A stretch of DNA of 12,746 nucleotides. It comes from Circinella minor (Eukaryota > Mucoromycota > Mucoromycetes > Mucorales > Lichtheimiaceae). Position numbers and translations under genes: made by a program. The notes beneath the pieces are model-generated. The model was not told where the DNA came from. It saw only the letters and a list, made by a program, of their open reading frames with translations, and did not search any database. Of this stretch, positions 8,939 through 12,746 are shown piece after piece. The stretch is taken from NCBI GenBank assembly GCA_016758965.1, contig JAEPRB010000549.1, forward strand, positions 1 to 12,746. The letters are read 5' to 3'. The first letter of the stretch is position 1, and the number at the start of each line of letters is the position of its first letter.

Positions 8939-10113
8939 CTTGGATGATCAAAATACTTATATGGCCCCGGATTTAAGAGTTGGGGTTTTGTTCTCCCCCC
9001 CCTAAAAAATAAAACTGATTAAAAGCCAGACACACGTCAGCAAAAAGGTGATTTCGTGTTGGAGGACAAAAAAAAATACTCAAGTCAGAACCACGATAAG
9101 AAAAAAAAGAAGACTTTCAAAAAGCCAAGTGTCAGCATATATAAGATGCTCATTAGCATATAAAAAGAAGGTAAAATAATTGTCAAGCTTTAACAGAGGC
9201 GTATATAAAAATAATAAGAGTGAATAAAATTAACAGCATATTTTTTTTTGTGGAGGAATACAATTATGAATATCGTATACCGGCTATAATATTATTTGTT
9301 CGTTTTTTTCATATATAGATGGTGGAACTTAATTAACATTGGTAACCAAATTGTTTAGAATGATCCTGGTGAGAATGAGTTTAGCAAGATGTAGCCCATG
9401 GTCCAATGTAAGGGAAAAAACAAAAGTTAACGGGTGTGGGTTATTATTTTGGAAAAAAAAAACTTGAAATAGCACAAACGTGGTTGCAAACTTTTTTTTA
9501 GCTCATGATGGCCAACACGTTTATTAATTTAGGGATGGAAGGAATCAAAAGATCTAATCAATTATTCGCCAATGTTACATCCACAACCGAAATCAGCACA
9601 TACAACAATTTTATATTATTCACCAACTGCAGCTAATATTACCAATACATAAAAACGTGCCCTTTTTTTCGAGCCGAGTTTCAGAACACACCTTTTTACA
9701 TAAAGTGAGGCAACATAAACCACACGTTCATTTCAACAACATCAACAATAATATAACAATTGTCAAACCAACTGAGATTTATATTCCAAAGGACCTAATG
9801 CATTTGTCATTGTTATTATTCTTGGAGGTAATATAAATAAAAATGAGGTTTGATTTATAATATTACGTGGATCAATAGGTGAGATCAATTGATGTTATGA
9901 TATTAGTTTAGCAGTTATTTTTATCTCGTTTATATATAAATGGTAAGTGTATGGTTTGGTTTTCAAATGGATATGATATTCATTTTGTTAATTTACAATA
10001 ATGATAATTTAATAATAACAATCTAACAAAAATGATAATTCATGTGTAAATATATAGATATGGAAAAAAGAAATAAAATATAAATGGATAATAAAAAAAC
10101 GGAATTGTTAACT
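8939..10113. other. Gene-free 1.2-kb AT-rich region
   Basis: I looked on both strands for a BED finger exon, transposon termini, small genes and tRNAs and recognised none. There are C-rich (8992-9001) and many A/T homopolymer tracts. The left part should contain the 5' flank or lost 5' end of the hAT gene; the right part is 3' sequence of the MULE gene that ends at 10114. The border between them is not visible. Confidence 0.5.
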
Positions 10114-12576
10114 CTATTGAGTATCGAAATTTGTATTTGGAGGGAGAGAGAGGATGTTATCAAGATTGCTGCTAAGATCGGTTACATTGGCCGTCATGTT
10201 GTTGATTTGTTGAAGTAAAGCGATGATATTTTCTTCGTTATTGTTGTTGATCATCGTCCTGTCAATTCTACGTTTCAAATCTCGTGTTTTAGATGCAAGC
10301 TTATTAATGGCATCAGAAAGCTGTTGTTTTGAACCGTTTTGTGGTTGGTGTTCTTGTTGTATAGTAGTCGCGGTTGTAGAAGAAGGCTCTCCCCATGTAT
10401 GTTGCGTATTTATTTGTGGTCGAACAGTGACAGATGGATCATGGAGCTCAATGTAAAACATGTGTTTGCATGGAAAAAAGTGTTGTTGAAAGTAAGGACA
10501 TGTACACGAAATTATTTGGCTGTTTTGTGTTTTTATCTGTTATTATGGATATTAGTATCTATATACTTTGATGGATAGAAGGAAGTATAATGTGGAAATA
10601 ATCAGAAATAACTTACATTATATGCTGTGTTGTTGGTATTGTTTGCGAACGACTCAACCGAATATTCTTCATCAAGCAAGCGAATGATAGTGGATGGTGA
10701 TGGCATACGTTTTTCTTTTTCAGCCTTAATTTCATTTACACGAAAACGGCGTTCTAATGCACCCATACGACCAACATTTACTGACAAACGGCTGACTTCT
10801 TGTTTAATGTCAAATGCAACTTCTTCTACCAAAACTTCAACCAATACATCAAGACGATGTGTGCGTTTTCTTTTCAAATAGCAAGTTTTCAATTGGTTAT
10901 GCCAGCTCTATGAAAGTATTAGTTAATAAAATGCATCATTCTGGTTTATATAAAAGTATATTCAAATTTACCTCAACGAAATTATTTGTTTGCATAGCAT
11001 GAAAAACTTCAGGTTGATAACTAGCATTCCACCGTTCACAAGCTTTACCGTCCCACATATCAATATAATATGTTTTAAAATACGAGATGAACTCGGGTTG
11101 TGAATGCAAAAATTCAGCAAGAAAAGTATTTAAGCGATTGTGAAATTGTTCACGATTTCTTTCATACATGAGTGCCTTTAAATGTGGTCTGATGTGTGCC
11201 TTTGCTTGAGCTGGCGTACGACCAATTGATCCATGTACCTTTGATTGTACATTTTGCATCCATGCACGCATAACATGCCAAACACAATGTTGAATTGAAC
11301 AAGATGGCCAGACGTGGATGATAGCGTTATCTTCAGGCAAGCTACGATCAATGGTAAATCTTTGTGGATTTAATCCAATGGATGATAATGAGCGGAACCA
11401 ACCAAGCAATGGTCTTGATGATAAATCATTTGTGAACAAATATGTAATCGGAACACCACGTCCAGCAACAGAATCACGGATAACCATCGTATACAAAACA
11501 CTATCTTTGTACTTAGATACATCATGAGTAGCATCCAATGAAATAAATCGAGCTTGGTCAAAATAATTGATTTGCCAGGGAGCTGCAAAGCCAAATGCAA
11601 AATCATTACTAGTGAGTCGTTGCTGTGGTTCTTGGCCTTCTGAAGTGTCGATCCAAACATGGTACCCATTCTGTTGTAATTCAGTGAGCCGTTTTTCAAT
11701 TGACTTAAAATCATTTGTATGTCTGCTGCATAATTCTTGGCGATATTTGACAAAAATATTATACACATCAATTGTATTGATATGAGCATCACGGGTGGTA
11801 TTTGGATGGACATTATATTCGCGCTGCAAATATTGTCTGACATCACGAACATTATACCCCTTACGGAGCTCTTCCAAAATTTGTTCATGTAATGCATTAG
11901 ACATAGGCAAAAATTGAACGTCTTCAATACTACCAGGAATATGAAGAGTATGTTCATTAACATATTGAAAATAAACTTTTTCTTCATCTTCTTCATAGCA
12001 GTATACCATTAAGTTTGCCTTGCAACCAACATGCTTTGATCGTTTTTGGATTGGACGACGTTTGATACCATCTTCATCATATTCATCATCCTCATTCAAG
12101 TCAGTCAAAACTTGTTTGCGTGCTTTACGATGACAAGCGTAACGTATTTTCCAAGCTATCTTTGCTTTACGTTGACGCTTATTTCTATGCTGGCCTGTTG
12201 TATATATTATAAAATTTTTATTTATTATATTAATAATCAGATAGGGTACCACAGCAAGCTAAATCCATTACAATTTACCATCAATTTCATTGCTATCCAC
12301 ATTTATATCATGGGAATCATTATCCAAGCTACTATCCAGAACAATGACTTCCTGTCCCTGAGAATTTTTTTCCTTTCTGGAGGTCAATTGATCATGTTTT
12401 TTTTTGATACTGTATTTATCCTTATATACCCAGGATTCACCAGTCAATTGCTGCTGCTGCTTAATAACTTCCTTGTAGTTATGAACACTACACTCTGTAA
12501 GCCGAGCTTGATTCGTTCCTTGGGATAATATTGTTGGGTTGGGTGAAGAAGCTAAACGTGTTTGATTGTTGCTCAT
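10114..12576 (-). CDS. Intact-looking MULE transposase with SWIM zinc finger (four exons)
   Basis: Mutator-like transposase. Exons are 12576-12279, 12194-10972, 10907-10617 and 10536-10114. The introns 12278-12195 (phase 1), 10971-10908 and 10616-10537 (phase 0) begin GTAAAT, GTAAAT and GTAAGT and end AG. The product is 744 residues with no stop or frameshift. Residues 1-100 are polar, with Gln and Ser/Asp runs. About 110-190 is basic, then a FAR1/FLYWCH-like segment (GCKANLMVYC, NEHTLH). The DDE domain has D320 in SLDATHD, D382 in FTIDRSLPED, CVWHVMRAW at about 383-391 and E507 in NNFVESWHNQLK, whose codon sits exactly at a splice junction. The SWIM finger is C615-x-C617, C627-x-H629 (CTCPYF...PCKHMF). 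The Gln/Asn-rich C-terminus has a probable coiled coil at about 660-735. The ATG at 12576 is the first in the open frame. It appears functional; terminal repeats are not seen. Confidence 0.92.
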
Positions 12577-12746
12577 TTCAATGATTTAAGAATGGTTTTT
12601 TTTTTTAAAAAAAATGTAGATGTAAATGTGATCTGGAATTAGAATCAGCGAAAAAAAAACAGAAACATTCAAACTCTTTAATATATTACAGTTACACAAA
12701 CGTTTATCCCATGGCATTATAAATGTATGTGTCAAATAGTTTTATA
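12577..12746. other. Upstream region of the MULE gene
   Basis: This 170-bp AT-rich flank should carry the promoter and 5' leader of the - strand MULE gene. Read on the - strand it has long T and A tracts within about 40 bases of the start codon. I cannot point to a TATA box or a terminal inverted repeat with confidence. Confidence 0.4.

Noticed and set aside
8985..9008. C-run followed by CTA as the right end of the hAT element (TAGGG on the - strand)
   Set aside because: Only five bases match the candidate left end near 6135, and the flanking 8 bases do not form a duplication.
11370..11996. 208-residue - strand frame, Met/Ile/Leu-rich
   Set aside because: It is a shifted-frame shadow of MULE exon 2, whose true frame carries the DDE motifs and continues across splice sites.
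12046..12528. Hydrophobic 160-residue + strand frame resembling a membrane protein
   Set aside because: It is antisense to exon 1, intron 1 and exon 2 of the MULE gene; hydrophobicity follows from reading A-rich polar codons backwards.

Overview
This window reads as transposon-packed, AT-rich nuclear DNA from a eukaryote. I see no housekeeping gene, no rRNA or tRNA gene and no bacterial-style operon. Every recognisable gene is a DNA transposon gene broken by short GT-AG introns (about 56-155 bp). The A/T homopolymer runs, A/T-ending codons and mix of MULE, hAT and PIF/Harbinger genes would fit an early-diverging, repeat-rich fungus such as an arbuscular mycorrhizal (Glomeromycotina) species. 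That assignment is inference; a plant or another protist is not excluded.

Layout. (1) 1-2763 is most of a PIF/Harbinger element. A two-exon DDE transposase (+, 80-1497) converges on a two-exon Myb/SANT-like accessory protein (-, 1557-2537). The right end carries nested GCTGTTAA/TTAACAGC palindromes and appears to stop at 2763, before a TTA. The left end lies outside the window. (2) 2764-3478 is mostly non-coding. It holds a short Arg/Gly-rich coding-like fragment and an imperfect inverted repeat. (3) 3479-5652 is a decayed MULE transposase (+). Its zinc-binding N-terminus, catalytic D/D/E residues, SWIM finger and tail are all visible, but two in-frame TAG codons and several frame changes break it. 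(4) 5653-6881 has no gene. It holds a cluster of AATCCG/CGGATT motifs and an A-rich minisatellite. (5) 6882-8938 is a three-exon hAT transposase (-) that reads without interruption through the catalytic and dimerisation regions but lacks a visible BED-finger exon and ATG. (6) 8939-10113 is about 1.2 kb with no gene seen. (7) 10114-12576 is an apparently intact four-exon MULE transposase (-) of 744 residues with a C-terminal SWIM finger. The rest is its upstream region.

How they relate. The Harbinger pair is one functional unit: a nuclease plus a Myb-like partner that in this superfamily helps DNA binding and nuclear entry. The MULE and hAT genes are separate insertions. The broken + strand MULE and the intact - strand MULE share domain order and several motifs, which helps in reconstructing where the old copy decayed. 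I found no new biological system. The most useful observations are the intact coding capacity of three transposase genes, the palindromic Harbinger terminus and the plant-like character of the Harbinger genes.
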